Source of the DNA: Desulfuromonadales bacterium
GTDB taxonomy: Bacteria; Desulfobacterota; Desulfuromonadia; Desulfuromonadales; BM103
Assembly: GCA_030145205.1 (NCBI GenBank)
Contig: JAQYVZ010000004.1
Coordinates: forward strand, 1-64,000
Length of the DNA stretch: 64,000 nt
Reading direction: 5' to 3'
Shown here: in pieces, positions 8,436 through 17,682 of the stretch
How the letters are laid out: the number at the start of each line of letters is the position of its first letter
Position numbering within the stretch: position 1 is the first letter of the stretch
The notes under the pieces: model-generated
The model's database searches: none
What the model saw: the letters and a program-made list of their open reading frames with translations, nothing else
What the model was told of the DNA's origin: nothing
Translations under genes and position numbers: made by a program

Positions 8436-10837
8436 AGATTGACCTCCTTTTCCAGACGACAGTCGATATGGCGGCCACCCGGCACCAGCCCTTCGAGGGC
8501 GGTTCCCCAGAGGTGCGGCACCAGGACCAGATTGTCAGCCATACGGGCGCTGGTGCGGACCGTGACATGACAATGCCCCAATGGCGTGGTCAACCGTGCC
8601 TGATCCTGCTCGGCCAGGCCAAGTCGAACGGCCAGGTCACAGTGCAGCCAGATTGTTGGTTCTCCCTCAAGGGGCTGTAGCGGCGCCGACAGGTGGGCCA
8701 GCCAGTCCGAGCCGGCAAAGCCCTGGACGGGCAGCAGCGGCAGGGTCTCGCCGGGCACGCACTGTGGCAATTCATCCGGTGCGGTGTCGGGCAGGACGAC
8801 CGGGTCGGTGATGCGCGGTCCTGTCTCATCGGCAGTGAGCGACGTCAAGGCGTCAAAGCGCTCATCTGCCGTGGCAATCTGTTGACGGATTGCGGGCAGG
8901 TCACCCGGCAGGTCGAGAACCTGTGCCAGCATCTGCCAGGCTGGTCGGGGCAGAGCACCCGGTGTTTCCAGGGAAAACTCCCGGGGAGGATGATCACCGC
9001 TGCTGGTTTCCCGAATGGAGATGCCTGGTTCAATCACCTGTTCAAAGGCCTGCAGTCGGCCTTCGTTATTGATGAAACTGCCAGCCATTTCTGCGACAGG
9101 TCGGCTTGGCAGGAAGATGTCGGCACGCTGCGCCGCCAGGTTTGGGGTGCAGTCAAAGGACACCAGCAGCTCCAGTCGGCCAAGGGCAGCCTGGGCGCGG
9201 GCGGGATCGAAGCACTCCCGATAGGGGTCGCTTTCCAGGCAGACTAGCGCCTTGATGGCGCCTTCCTGGATGTCGTCAACCAAGGTATCGAAATCACGCG
9301 GCGACCGGGTCAGGAGAGCGCCGCCGTAGCTGTTGGCGCCGCCGAGCAGACCGACGACCCGGACGGGGCGTTCATTATTGTCCAGAGCCACAGCGGCATC
9401 AAGCAGGCGGCTGATGCCACGACTGCCGAGCAGGTCGGCTCCGCCGAGCAGGGCCGGGGTCTTGGCAGCATCCAGCTGTTCAAGCAGGGCTTGGAGCGGA
9501 TTCCGCTCAGCGTCGGTCAGGGCTTCGGTCTTGCGGGTAACCAGTGTGTCCAGGAAGACCGGCAAGCGTTCCGGGCCGACCGGCAGATGGGTGCAGCTGC
9601 AGGGCAGGTCAATCGGCCGTGGATCGATGACTACGACCTGGGCTCCGGCGCGCACTGCCTGACGCACGGCCAGGGCGGCCATTGGGCCTTCAGCGATCAG
9701 GTCGGTGCCGATCAGCAGCAACAGATCGCTCTGCTGCAGCTCGGCAAGACTACAGGCGCGGTCGCCGAGGCGGTCCACCAGAATCCTGGCGGCACGGTCC
9801 CGCTCACGGTGGGTTTCGAACAGCAGGTGGGGTGAGCCGGTGCGCTTGGCCCACTCTGCCAGCAACGCGCCGGCTTCCAGGCTGGTCCGCGCTGAGCCGA
9901 CAAAAGCGACGCTGTCCGGCCCGTGCTGTTCGACCATCTGTCGGACGCGCTGTGCGGCGGCGGTAAGCGCCGCATCCACTGTCGCCTGCTGACCGTCGAG
10001 CCGGGCCTGGCGAGGCCGCTCGGGGTGGTTGACATGGTCGTAGCCGAAGCGGCCGCGATCGCAGATGAAAAAGCCATTGGTCTCACGATTGATGCCGGGC
10101 TTCACCCGCTGTAGTTCGCGGTAGCGTCCGCCCGGAATGGTGCTGCAGCCGAGGCTGCAATGCGGGCAGATCGAAGGGGCTTCCTGCAGATCCCAGACGC
10201 GGGACTTGAACCGGAACACTTTGTTGGTGAAGACGCCGGTGGGGCAGGCATCGACCAGGTTGCCGGAGAAGGGGCTTTCCAGACGGCCGTCCTGGAAGCG
10301 GCCGAAGCAGATCCGGTTGCGCGAGCCGAATGTGCCAAAATCGGTGCCGCCGCAGTAGTCGCGATAGGTGCGGATGCAGCGATAGCAGGTGATGCAGCGG
10401 TTCTTCTCCTGCTGGATGAAGGGTCCGAGCTCCTGGTTGATGTAGGTCTGTTTCGGACCATGGAAGCGGCGACGGCTGTGTCCGCCCGCAACGGTCATAT
10501 CCTGCAGCTGGCATTCGCCGCCTTCATCGCAGACTGGGCAGTCGTGCGGGTGGTTGGTCATGGCCCACTCGATCACGTGACTGCGCAGCTCGACCGCCTC
10601 CTCGTCAACGGTGGACACCACCATGCCGTCCTCTGCTTTGATCATGCAAGCCATCTGAAGGCCTTCAACTGGACCCTCCAGAAAATTCATGGCGCACAAA
10701 CGGCAGGAACCCACCGCTCCCAGCGCTTCGTGGTAACAGAAGTGCGGGATGACGATGTCGAGTGCTTGTGCCGCTTCGAGGACGTTGGTTCCCTCGGGGA
10801 CGGTCACTTCACGGTTGTCGATGATCAGTTTCGGCAT
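8432..10837 (-). CDS. nuoG: NADH-quinone oxidoreductase subunit G (Fe-S, molybdopterin-type)
   Basis: An 801-residue peripheral-arm subunit. Counting from the chosen Met, it shows the [2Fe-2S] ligands C34, C45, C48, C64; the His-Cys cluster region HPHDCPVC...C109; a [4Fe-4S] set C148, C151, C154 and C198; and a further Cys set C224, C227, C231, C259 matching the N7 cluster that only some bacteria retain (E. coli and Thermus have it). The rest is a degenerate molybdopterin-oxidoreductase fold. The start at 10837 (MPKLIIDNREV) is preferred to an in-frame upstream ATG because it begins the ferredoxin fold and leaves 20 bases after nuoF. Confidence 0.96.
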   Translation of the reverse strand: MPKLIIDNREVTVPEGTNVLEAAQALDIVIPHFCYHEALGAVGSCRLCAMNFLEGPVEGLQMACMIKAEDGMVVSTVDEEAVELRSHVIEWAMTNHPHDCPVCDEGGECQLQDMTVAGGHSRRRFHGPKQTYINQELGPFIQQEKNRCITCYRCIRTYRDYCGGTDFGTFGSRNRICFGRFQDGRLESPFSGNLVDACPTGVFTNKVFRFKSRVWDLQEAPSICPHCSLGCSTIPGGRYRELQRVKPGINRETNGFFICDRGRFGYDHVNHPERPRQARLDGQQATVDAALTAAAQRVRQMVEQHGPDSVAFVGSARTSLEAGALLAEWAKRTGSPHLLFETHRERDRAARILVDRLGDRACSLAELQQSDLLLLIGTDLIAEGPMAALAVRQAVRAGAQVVVIDPRPIDLPCSCTHLPVGPERLPVFLDTLVTRKTEALTDAERNPLQALLEQLDAAKTPALLGGADLLGSRGISRLLDAAVALDNNERPVRVVGLLGGANSYGGALLTRSPRDFDTLVDDIQEGAIKALVCLESDPYRECFDPARAQAALGRLELLVSFDCTPNLAAQRADIFLPSRPVAEMAGSFINNEGRLQAFEQVIEPGISIRETSSGDHPPREFSLETPGALPRPAWQMLAQVLDLPGDLPAIRQQIATADERFDALTSLTADETGPRITDPVVLPDTAPDELPQCVPGETLPLLPVQGFAGSDWLAHLSAPLQPLEGEPTIWLHCDLAVRLGLAEQDQARLTTPLGHCHVTVRTSARMADNLVLVPHLWGTALEGLVPGGRHIDCRLEKEVNL

Positions 10838-10857
10838 AATTACGTCAGTCTGTAGCC

Positions 10858-12129
10858 CTATCCAAAGGGGCACTTCCCCTTGCGGATATGCTCCTTGATT
10901 TCGTCTTCAAACAGCCGCAGCAGCGCTTCCACCGGGCCCATGGCGCCTTCGGCCAGGGCACAGAAGGAGCGGCCGTTGATGTTGCGGACCTGATCGTGCA
11001 GCATGGTCAGGTCATCTTCCGTTCCCTGACCGTTTTCGATTTTGTCGAGCAGCCAGGAGATTGTCTGCAGGCCGTCGCGGCAGGGGGTGCACCAGCCGCA
11101 GCTTTCCCGGGCGAAGAAGCGGTTGATGTTGCGGGTCACCGCGACCATGCAGGTGTCTTCGTCAAAGGCGGTCACACCGGCGGTGCCGAGACGGCTGCCG
11201 ATCTCTTCCAGGGCGTTGAAGTCCATCGCCACATCGAGATGCTCGGCGGTCATGTAGGGACTGGAGGCCCCGCCGGGCAGGCATGCCTTGAAGCGTTTAC
11301 CGTTGCGGAGGCCACCGCCGTACTCCTGGACAACTTCCCGCAAAGTGACCCCGAGCGGCAGTTCAAAGCACTCGGTCCGGTTGAAGTGACCGGAGAGGCC
11401 GAACAGTTTCGTCCCGGGGGAGCTTTCAGGCGCGGAGAGTTGCTGGTACCAGGCGTTGCCGTTGCGCATAATGTGCGGCACGTTGGCCAGAGTTTCGATG
11501 TTGTTGACGTTGGTCGGTCGTCCGAACAGGCCGCGTTGCGCCGGAAAGGGCGGCTTGGAACGCGGGTTCGGGCGACGGCCCTCCAGACCGTTGATCAGGG
11601 CGGTCTCTTCGCCGAGGATGTAACGCCCGGCGCTGCGGTGCAGGTGCAGTTCACAGGAGAAGCCGCTGCCGAGGATGTCCTTGCCGAGGTAGCCGGCAGC
11701 TTCCGCTTCGGCGATCGCCCGTTCGATGACCTGCGAGCAGTCTTCGTAGGCGTAGCGCAGGAAGATGTAGCCGACCGGCGCTTGCAGGGCGTAAGCAGCA
11801 ATGACCATCCCTTCAATCAACTGGTGTGGGTCGGCCAGCAACAGCTGCCGGTCCTTGTAGGTGCCCGGCTCCATCTCGTCGCCATTGCAGACCAGGTATT
11901 TCTCTCCCGGTTGGTCGGCCGGGAAGAAAGACCACTTGACTCCGGTCGGGAACCCGGCGCCGCCGCGACCGCGAAGACCGGAATATTTGACCTGTGCGCA
12001 GATTTCCCCCGGCGTTTTCTGCAAGGCAATGCGCAGACCCTCGTAGCCACCGGTTTTCTCGTAGGTTTCGAGAGATGCGGTTTCGCCGGGTCGGCGATTC
12101 TTGAACAGGACTTGTGTGTAATCGGTCAT
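10858..12129 (-). CDS. nuoF: NADH-quinone oxidoreductase subunit F (NADH/FMN-binding)
   Basis: A 423-residue flavoprotein subunit that oxidises NADH. GRGGAGFPTGVKW is the glycine-rich NADH/FMN loop; EETALINGLEGRRPNPRSKPPFPA and the C-terminal SCGWCTPCRDG plus a later Cys (SFCALAEGA) bind the N3 [4Fe-4S] cluster. Ten bases separate it from nuoE. Typical length; with NuoE and NuoG it makes a full NADH-oxidising module, so this enzyme should use NADH rather than ferredoxin or F420. Confidence 0.97.
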   Translation of the reverse strand: MTDYTQVLFKNRRPGETASLETYEKTGGYEGLRIALQKTPGEICAQVKYSGLRGRGGAGFPTGVKWSFFPADQPGEKYLVCNGDEMEPGTYKDRQLLLADPHQLIEGMVIAAYALQAPVGYIFLRYAYEDCSQVIERAIAEAEAAGYLGKDILGSGFSCELHLHRSAGRYILGEETALINGLEGRRPNPRSKPPFPAQRGLFGRPTNVNNIETLANVPHIMRNGNAWYQQLSAPESSPGTKLFGLSGHFNRTECFELPLGVTLREVVQEYGGGLRNGKRFKACLPGGASSPYMTAEHLDVAMDFNALEEIGSRLGTAGVTAFDEDTCMVAVTRNINRFFARESCGWCTPCRDGLQTISWLLDKIENGQGTEDDLTMLHDQVRNINGRSFCALAEGAMGPVEALLRLFEDEIKEHIRKGKCPFG

Positions 12130-12139
12130 TGCGTGGTCG

Positions 12140-12646
12140 TCAGTCTTTGCCGCTGGTTGTCTTTGCCAGTTCAGCCCGTTCCTTAGCCAGGATCTCGTCG
12201 ACCTTGGTGGCGGTCAGGGGGCCGTAGGTGGTCAGCCCGATCATCATCGCCGGTGCGTCGCCGCAGGCGCCGAGACAGCAGGTGGGCAGCAGGGTAAACA
12301 GGCCGTCCGCCGTGGTCTCGCCGAAGCCGATGCCGAGGGTTTGCTGAAGGTGATCGGCAATCTCTTCGCCGCCTGTGCTCCAACAGCAGATCGAGTCACA
12401 GATGTGAACCACCCGTTTCCCCACCGGTTGCCGGAAGATCTTGTCGTAGAAGGTGGCGATCTCCTCCACCTCCACCGGCGTAATGCCGAGGATCTCCGCA
12501 GTGAGGACAACCCCGGCGTCCGGCACCCAGCCGTGATGCGCCTGGATCTCCCGCAGCACATCGACGATCATCTCGTGCGGATGCTCGATCTCGGCGGCGT
12601 GCGCCTTGAGCTTGTCGATCTGTTGTTGTGGCAGCAATTCGCTCAT
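12140..12646 (-). CDS. nuoE: NADH-quinone oxidoreductase subunit E ([2Fe-2S])
   Basis: A 168-residue thioredoxin-like [2Fe-2S] subunit paired with NuoF. Ligands appear as CDSICC (Cys-x4-Cys) and CLGAC. The frame is open upstream, but that extension is translated from the palindromic intergenic element; the ATG at 12646 gives the usual N-terminus (MSELLPQQQIDKLK). The upstream region lacks a strong Shine-Dalgarno sequence, and, unlike its neighbours, the gene is separated from the preceding one by 163 bases containing a long inverted repeat. Confidence 0.95.
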   Translation of the reverse strand: MSELLPQQQIDKLKAHAAEIEHPHEMIVDVLREIQAHHGWVPDAGVVLTAEILGITPVEVEEIATFYDKIFRQPVGKRVVHICDSICCWSTGGEEIADHLQQTLGIGFGETTADGLFTLLPTCCLGACGDAPAMMIGLTTYGPLTATKVDEILAKERAELAKTTSGKD

Positions 12647-12809
12647 TTTCAGTCTGCTCAGGCAAAGTCTAATAAGCTTTTTGGCCGCTGATAAAGTCTG
12701 ATCAAATCGGATTAAACTAAAAAACAAAATCGATTTTTGGTTTTTCAAAATCAGCGTAAATCAGATTTTATCAGCGGCCCATTGTCTTTAGCTTGCGATT
12801 TTCAAAAGG
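12647..12809. repeat. Long inverted repeat between nuoBCD and nuoE
   Basis: This 163-base spacer interrupts an otherwise tightly packed operon. Left arm 12683-12702 and right arm 12759-12778 are reverse complements with 19 of 20 matches (GGCCGCTGATAAAGTCTGAT on the left), enclosing an AT-rich interior of about 56 bases that itself has partial symmetry. It could be a small mobile palindromic element, an mRNA hairpin that sets processing or subunit ratios, or a partial terminator. Nothing here codes convincingly. Confidence 0.8.
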
Positions 12810-15194
12810 TCATCGATCCAGGTCTGCCAAAATAAAGTCGATCGCTCCCAGCAGCATAATCATATCTGCCACCAGCCAGCCCTTGGTCATCTTCGGGAAG
12901 ACCTGCATGTGGGCGAAGCTGGGAGTGCTGATCCGGACCCGGTAAGGGACACTGCTGCCGTCGCTGACCACGTAGTAGCCGCACTCTCCCTTGCTCGACT
13001 CGATTCCCCGGTAGCACTCACCGCGTGGTGGTGTCAGGCCGCGTGAGACGTTCTGAAAGTGATGGATCTGGCTTTCGATGTCGTTCAGCCCGTCTTGCCG
13101 CTGCGGGTAGGCGTAACGGTAATCTTTCGTCATGTAGCGGCCGTCCGGCATGTCGGCCGCGGCCTGTTTGACGATACGCAGGCTCTCGCGCATCTCCCGC
13201 AGCCGCACCAGGTAGCGGGCGTAGCTGTCGCCGGCCGTTTCGGTCGGGATGTCGAAATCGAAGCGGTCGTAGCCGGAGTAGGGCATCTTCTTGCGCAGGT
13301 CCCAGTCGATGCCGCAGGCGCGCAGGTTCGGTCCCGACATGCCCCAGTCGATCGCTTCTTCCAGGGTGGTCACGCCGATTCCCTCGGTCCGCTTGCGGAA
13401 GATCGGGCCATCGGACAGCAGCACGTCGAACTCATCGATGCGCTTGTCGAAGTCTTTGGTGAAGATGTCGACCGTGTCTTTCCAGCCGTCCGGCAGGTCC
13501 ATCGGCAGGCCGCCGATCCGGAACCAGGCGGGGTGCATGCGGCCGCCGGTAATCTCCTCGATGATGTCGAAGATCTTCTCCCGCGACTCGAAGGCGTAGA
13601 AGACCGGCGTCATGGCGCCGACATCATGGGCGAAGGTGCCAAGCCAGACCAAATGGTTGGCGAGCCGGAACAGTTCGCAGAGCATGACGCGCACGACCTG
13701 GGCTCGCTCGGGGACTTCCACGCCGAGCATGGTTTCCACTGGCAGCAGATAGGCGAGATTGTTCTGCACGCCGGAGAGGTAGTCGATGCGGTCGGTGTAA
13801 GGGATGAACTGGTTCCAGTGCTGGCGCTCGGCGATCTTTTCCGCGCCGCGGTGGTGGTAGCCCATGTCGACGTCGACATCGACCACTTCTTCGCCACGCA
13901 GCTTGGCCACCAGGCGCAGTACACCGTGGGTGCCGGGGTGATGCGGCCCGACGTTGAGAATCATGGTGTCGTCATCGCGGGTCACGTTGTCCTGGAAGAA
14001 GGCACCGCCGGTCTTGGGGACTAACTTGCGGGCCGCGTCCGGTGTGAACGGCTCCATCTGTGTCGCCCGGCAGGGATAGTCCTTCCGCAGCGGATGCCCT
14101 TCCCACTGGTGGTCCATCAGGATGCGGCGCAGGTCGGGGTGGCCGTCGAAGCGGATGCCGAACATATCGAAGACTTCCCGCTCGTACCAGTTGGCGGATT
14201 CCCACACGCCGGTGGCGGTTGGCACCTGCAGCGAGTCGCCGCGCAGGGGGGATTTTACCCGGATATAGCCAGGCTCGTCGTAGGAGAGCAGGTGGTAAAC
14301 CATGGTGAAGTCATGGTCCGGGCTGCTGCTGCGCTGGCGCTCATCCAGGGCGGTCAGGTCGTCGAGGCGCTGGTAGCGCAATGGCGACTTGTTCTTCAAA
14401 AAGTCGAGTAGCTGCGGGACGTCATCCGGCTCGGTCCAGAGGGTCAGCATATCGGCGCTGTTCTCGTCCTCGCGGACCCGGTCGCCGAACTGGTCATGAA
14501 GGGTTTTCTGTAAGCTCGGCGTCGAGACAGAGAAGTCGACTTTCGGCTGTGCCGGGCGCCAGATTTGATCGCTGCGTTGACCGCGGAACAGAGGCTCCTG
14601 CTGCATGGTACCGCGGATCGGCGCGTTGCCGTAGCCCGGGCCCCGAGTGTCGCGGCTCTTGCTGACGCCATCGACCAGGACCGGTCCGGTCGTTCCTTCT
14701 GTGCCGCCCTGCATGCCGAGCACCATACGGGCCGGGCGCTCTTCGGCGGCGATCTTGTCCTGCAGCATCAACAACCCTTGCAGAAAGGCCTCCGGGCGGG
14801 GCGGGCAACCCGGCACGTAGACGTCCACTGGCAGAATCTGGTTGATGCCCTGCATGACACTGTAGACATCGTACATGCCGCCCGAGTTGGCGCAGCTACC
14901 CATCGCCATGACCCATTTCGGGTTGGCCATCTGCTCGTAGACGCGCAGAATGCTGTCGCCCATCCGCTTGAACGGCGTACCGGAGATGATCATCAGGTCG
15001 GCTTCACGCGGGGAGCCGCGCAGCACCTCGGCGCCGAAGCGGGCGATATCCCAGCGCGGCGTCATGCTGGTCATCATCTCGACGAAGCAGCAGGAGAGGC
15101 CGAAGAACATCGGCCAGAGGCTGTTTTTGCGTCCCCAGTTGATGGCGTCGTCCAGCGTCGTCAGGATGACGTTATCGGGCAGTTTTTCGCTCAT
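12810..15194 (-). CDS. nuoBCD: NADH-quinone oxidoreductase fused subunits B/C/D
   Basis: A 794-residue three-domain fusion. Residues about 1-150 are NuoB, with the N2 cluster ligands C35, C36, C101 and C130. A linker of about 70 residues follows. Residues about 225-385 are NuoC ([36 protein letters not shown]). From about 400 to the end is NuoD ([19 protein letters not shown], the quinone-site HGVLR region), ending FILADLDR, the usual NuoD C-terminus. NuoCD fusions are widespread and B/C/D fusions are annotated in some deltaproteobacteria. The start at 15194 overlaps the nuoA stop by ATGA; the frame continues upstream only as a shadow of nuoA. Confidence 0.96.
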   Translation of the reverse strand: MSEKLPDNVILTTLDDAINWGRKNSLWPMFFGLSCCFVEMMTSMTPRWDIARFGAEVLRGSPREADLMIISGTPFKRMGDSILRVYEQMANPKWVMAMGSCANSGGMYDVYSVMQGINQILPVDVYVPGCPPRPEAFLQGLLMLQDKIAAEERPARMVLGMQGGTEGTTGPVLVDGVSKSRDTRGPGYGNAPIRGTMQQEPLFRGQRSDQIWRPAQPKVDFSVSTPSLQKTLHDQFGDRVREDENSADMLTLWTEPDDVPQLLDFLKNKSPLRYQRLDDLTALDERQRSSSPDHDFTMVYHLLSYDEPGYIRVKSPLRGDSLQVPTATGVWESANWYEREVFDMFGIRFDGHPDLRRILMDHQWEGHPLRKDYPCRATQMEPFTPDAARKLVPKTGGAFFQDNVTRDDDTMILNVGPHHPGTHGVLRLVAKLRGEEVVDVDVDMGYHHRGAEKIAERQHWNQFIPYTDRIDYLSGVQNNLAYLLPVETMLGVEVPERAQVVRVMLCELFRLANHLVWLGTFAHDVGAMTPVFYAFESREKIFDIIEEITGGRMHPAWFRIGGLPMDLPDGWKDTVDIFTKDFDKRIDEFDVLLSDGPIFRKRTEGIGVTTLEEAIDWGMSGPNLRACGIDWDLRKKMPYSGYDRFDFDIPTETAGDSYARYLVRLREMRESLRIVKQAAADMPDGRYMTKDYRYAYPQRQDGLNDIESQIHHFQNVSRGLTPPRGECYRGIESSKGECGYYVVSDGSSVPYRVRISTPSFAHMQVFPKMTKGWLVADMIMLLGAIDFILADLDR

Positions 15195-15622
15195 AACGAC
15201 TCCTGCCGGGGGACCGGCCGTTTCTGGGCGCTTGGACTCCAGTCGAGACCGCCGGTTTTCCAGAGGTAGACCAGTCCGAGGAACAGAATCAGGGTGAAAA
15301 AGGTGATCTGGGCGAAACCGGGCCAACCGAGCAGGTCATAAGCCACGGCCCAGGAGGCGATAAAGATGACTTCAATGTCGAAGATGATAAAAAAGATGGC
15401 GACCAGATAAAAAGGCGCCGGGGCCTTGAGGCGCGCCTGGTCAGTCGGGTAGATACCCGATTCATATGGTTCCTGTTTGACCTGGCTGCGGGACTTATGA
15501 CCCAGTCCCCAGGAGATAAACAGGAGCAGCCCGATCAAAAACGTCGCAATGGCAACGTAGATCCCGAGAGTCAGGTAACTCTCGAAATTTGGGGGCATAT
15601 TGTTTAAGGAAGCAGTTGGCAT
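15191..15622 (-). CDS. nuoA: NADH-quinone oxidoreductase subunit A
   Basis: First gene of the nuo operon; a 143-residue three-helix membrane subunit. Family signatures are [20 protein letters not shown] and the acidic helix [20 protein letters not shown]. Two starts are possible, 15622 (used here) and 15598 ([12 protein letters not shown]); neither has a strong Shine-Dalgarno site, so the start is uncertain by eight codons. A candidate sigma-54 promoter lies about 70 bases upstream. Confidence 0.94.
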   Translation of the reverse strand: MPTASLNNMPPNFESYLTLGIYVAIATFLIGLLLFISWGLGHKSRSQVKQEPYESGIYPTDQARLKAPAPFYLVAIFFIIFDIEVIFIASWAVAYDLLGWPGFAQITFFTLILFLGLVYLWKTGGLDWSPSAQKRPVPRQESL

Positions 15623-15690
15623 GTCGGGTCATCACAGCCGACCTGGGGTCGGATTAAAATAAGAATAATTCCATAAGTAAAAATGGTGAA

Positions 15691-15705
15691 GCATATTTTG
15701 TGCCA
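15691..15705 (-). promoter_or_regulatory. Candidate sigma-54 (-24/-12) promoter for the nuo operon
   Basis: Reading the minus strand, TGGCACAAAATATGC matches the -24/-12 pattern with the GG and GC elements separated by exactly 10 bases. Six of the first six consensus bases (TGGCAC) match; the -12 part is ATGC rather than TTGC. It sits in the 94-base gap between rnhA and nuoA, with the predicted transcription start about 55 bases before the nuoA ATG. This is pattern matching only. Confidence 0.5.
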
Positions 15706-15716
15706 CCACCAGAAAA

Positions 15717-16172
15717 TTATTCGTTTGTCTGACTGGCAATGGCGGCCCGGGCCAATTCGTCGCAGCGTTCGTTTTCGGCGTGTCCCGTATGACCACGGAC
15801 CCAGTGCCACTCAATCTGGTGCGGGTCGCTTAATTCTAACAGCTTCTCCCAGAGGTCGCGATTGGCCACCGGTTTTTTCTGTGAATTTTTCCAGCCCCGC
15901 TTGATCCAGCTGTCAATCCACTCAGTGATGCCCTTTTTGAGATACTGGGAATCGGTGGTCAGGTGCACCTTACAGGGACGTTTCAGCGCTTCGAGTCCGG
16001 CAATGGCACCCATCAATTCCATGCGGTTATTGGTGGTCTCTGCGGCAAAGCCGGAGAGCTCTTTTTCGGTGTCGCCGAAGCGGAGAAGTGTCCCCCATCC
16101 CCCTGGCCCCGGGTTGCCGGAGCAGGCTCCGTCCGAATAAATCTCCACCCACTCCTCACGATCCTCAACCAT
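15717..16172 (-). CDS. rnhA: Ribonuclease HI
   Basis: A 151-residue endonuclease that cleaves the RNA strand of RNA-DNA hybrids. All catalytic residues are visible: D14 ([17 protein letters not shown]), E52 (NNRMEL), D74 (TTDSQYL), the flexible-loop H128 (GHTGH) and D138. The basic handle region ([21 protein letters not shown]) is present. The chosen start gives a short extension ahead of the first strand; a GTG at codon 9 is an alternative. It precedes nuoA on the same strand, but the nuo promoter candidate lies between them. Confidence 0.95.
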   Translation of the reverse strand: MVEDREEWVEIYSDGACSGNPGPGGWGTLLRFGDTEKELSGFAAETTNNRMELMGAIAGLEALKRPCKVHLTTDSQYLKKGITEWIDSWIKRGWKNSQKKPVANRDLWEKLLELSDPHQIEWHWVRGHTGHAENERCDELARAAIASQTNE

Positions 16173-16312
16173 CTTAATCCACTTCGCTAATTCTGTTCAA
16201 AAAAGAAGCACGATCTTAACATATCTGTTTTTTTAAATCACCCGCAAACTCGACCTGTTTGCTCTGGTTATTTTTTGGGCACCCGACTGCACGCGTAGCA
16301 ATCAGAGCCGTG

Positions 16313-17593
16313 TCAATGGCGATCGGCATAGTTTTCACAGAGCCGGCGCAGGTAGCGTGAGCCAAGCTGCTCGCTGATCAGGGTCCGCTTGACCGGCGGT
16401 AGATTCAGGATGACGCCCAGCACCGCCGCCAGGGCGCGATGGCTCCAGAGGACCTGGTTGTCGAACAACAGGTTTTGAAATTTTCCTCGTTCGATTGCCA
16501 TCAGCACCGCTTTATGGGTCGAATTGACCGGTGTGATCACCCGTTTTTCGCGCGGTTGCATGACCAGGCCATCGCGGGGACAGTTGCGCGTACATACGCC
16601 GCAGCCGAGGCAGAACTCCTGGTCAATCACGGCCCGTTTGCGGCCGGAGCCGTCCGACTGCTCCGCTTCCAGGGAGATCAGCTTGACCGGGCAAGTCGGC
16701 AGGCAACGTCCGCAGCCGCTGCAGCTGTCGGTCACCTGGGCGATGAAGTTGCTGGTGTGCACCGGGTGCAGATACCCGAAGCGCTGCGCGGCAAGCATCG
16801 CTTCGCAGCAGCAGGGGCAGCAGTTGCAAATGAAGTTGACTCCCTGCTGAACGTTTTCACCGAACTGAGCCAGATTCTGCTCCCAGGCCTTGTGCAGCAG
16901 CTCCTTGCATTCCACCGCATCGATGCGGCGAATGTAGTCATGACGGATCAGCGACGAGGCGGTTGTGTTGAAGGTCATGCAGATGTCCATCTCGGCATCG
17001 CAGGCCAGCCCCTGGTGTTGCCGCTTGTGGCGGCAGTAACAGAGGCCGACGCCGATGTCGGTCGCGGTTTCGATCACCTCCGTCGCTTTTTCGTAGTCGA
17101 GCACATGTAGGGCATGTTCTTCGCCCAGACTTTCTTCCTGCACAAAAACCCGTCCCAACTGGGTGTGGCCAATGCAGAAGAGGTCCTTGATGAAGTCCTC
17201 CTCGACGGTGACGTATTGTTCGTAGAGTTCGCTCAACAGCTTCTGATCAAGATCGTTGCGGGTGCGCATCAGGGCGAATTCGAAGAAGCCGGCCATCGGT
17301 GGCGGCAGGACATATTCCATGTCTTCGTTGCCGGGAAAGTCGACCAGCAGAGCCCGGTCGGCCAGGGTCTCCAAAAGGGTTCGGGCCTCGGCTTCCGGAC
17401 ATTGCCAGTTGCGGGCGGCTTGACGGACGTTGAATGGACGGATTGGCAGCTTGGCGACCAGTTCAGCTTCTTCAGTGCTGAACAGCAGGGCAAGGATCTG
17501 GTAGAGCAGCTCGGAGGGGGGTGCGCCCTGAGAATACAGGTTTAGCCGTCGGGTTAAATCCTGATAGCCAGATCGGGGGGTGCGGTGGGCCAT
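16313..17593 (-). CDS. Cysteine-rich 4Fe-4S dicluster protein of unknown function
   Basis: A 426-residue soluble protein without a signal peptide. Residues about 40-100 resemble a winged-helix-like region. Two ferredoxin motifs lie at C291-C301 (CSGCGRCLPTC) and C328-C338 (CLGCGVCTRNC), each followed by Pro. Ahead of them are further Cys groups: C185, C187 (GLCYCRHK), C198, C205, and a dense CNCCPCCC at 256-263. The tail is basic. The extra Cys groups could hold additional clusters or a zinc site. The gene lies alone on the minus strand between the diguanylate cyclase and rnhA. Family not recognised beyond the Fe-S domain; a cytoplasmic electron-transfer or sensor role is inference. Confidence 0.85.
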   Translation of the reverse strand: MAHRTPRSGYQDLTRRLNLYSQGAPPSELLYQILALLFSTEEAELVAKLPIRPFNVRQAARNWQCPEAEARTLLETLADRALLVDFPGNEDMEYVLPPPMAGFFEFALMRTRNDLDQKLLSELYEQYVTVEEDFIKDLFCIGHTQLGRVFVQEESLGEEHALHVLDYEKATEVIETATDIGVGLCYCRHKRQHQGLACDAEMDICMTFNTTASSLIRHDYIRRIDAVECKELLHKAWEQNLAQFGENVQQGVNFICNCCPCCCEAMLAAQRFGYLHPVHTSNFIAQVTDSCSGCGRCLPTCPVKLISLEAEQSDGSGRKRAVIDQEFCLGCGVCTRNCPRDGLVMQPREKRVITPVNSTHKAVLMAIERGKFQNLLFDNQVLWSHRALAAVLGVILNLPPVKRTLISEQLGSRYLRRLCENYADRH

Positions 17594-17682
17594 GTCGCAA
17601 CTCCACGGAGCAGATGCATGCTGCTCGTAGATCTCAGTGGTTCGTTGGTTTGTCGAGGCGCGGCCCGATCCGTCAGCAGTCC

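Noticed and set aside
10888-12186. Plus-strand open frame opposite nuoF
   Set aside because: Shadow of nuoF; translation is low in conserved blocks and the minus-strand gene is certain.
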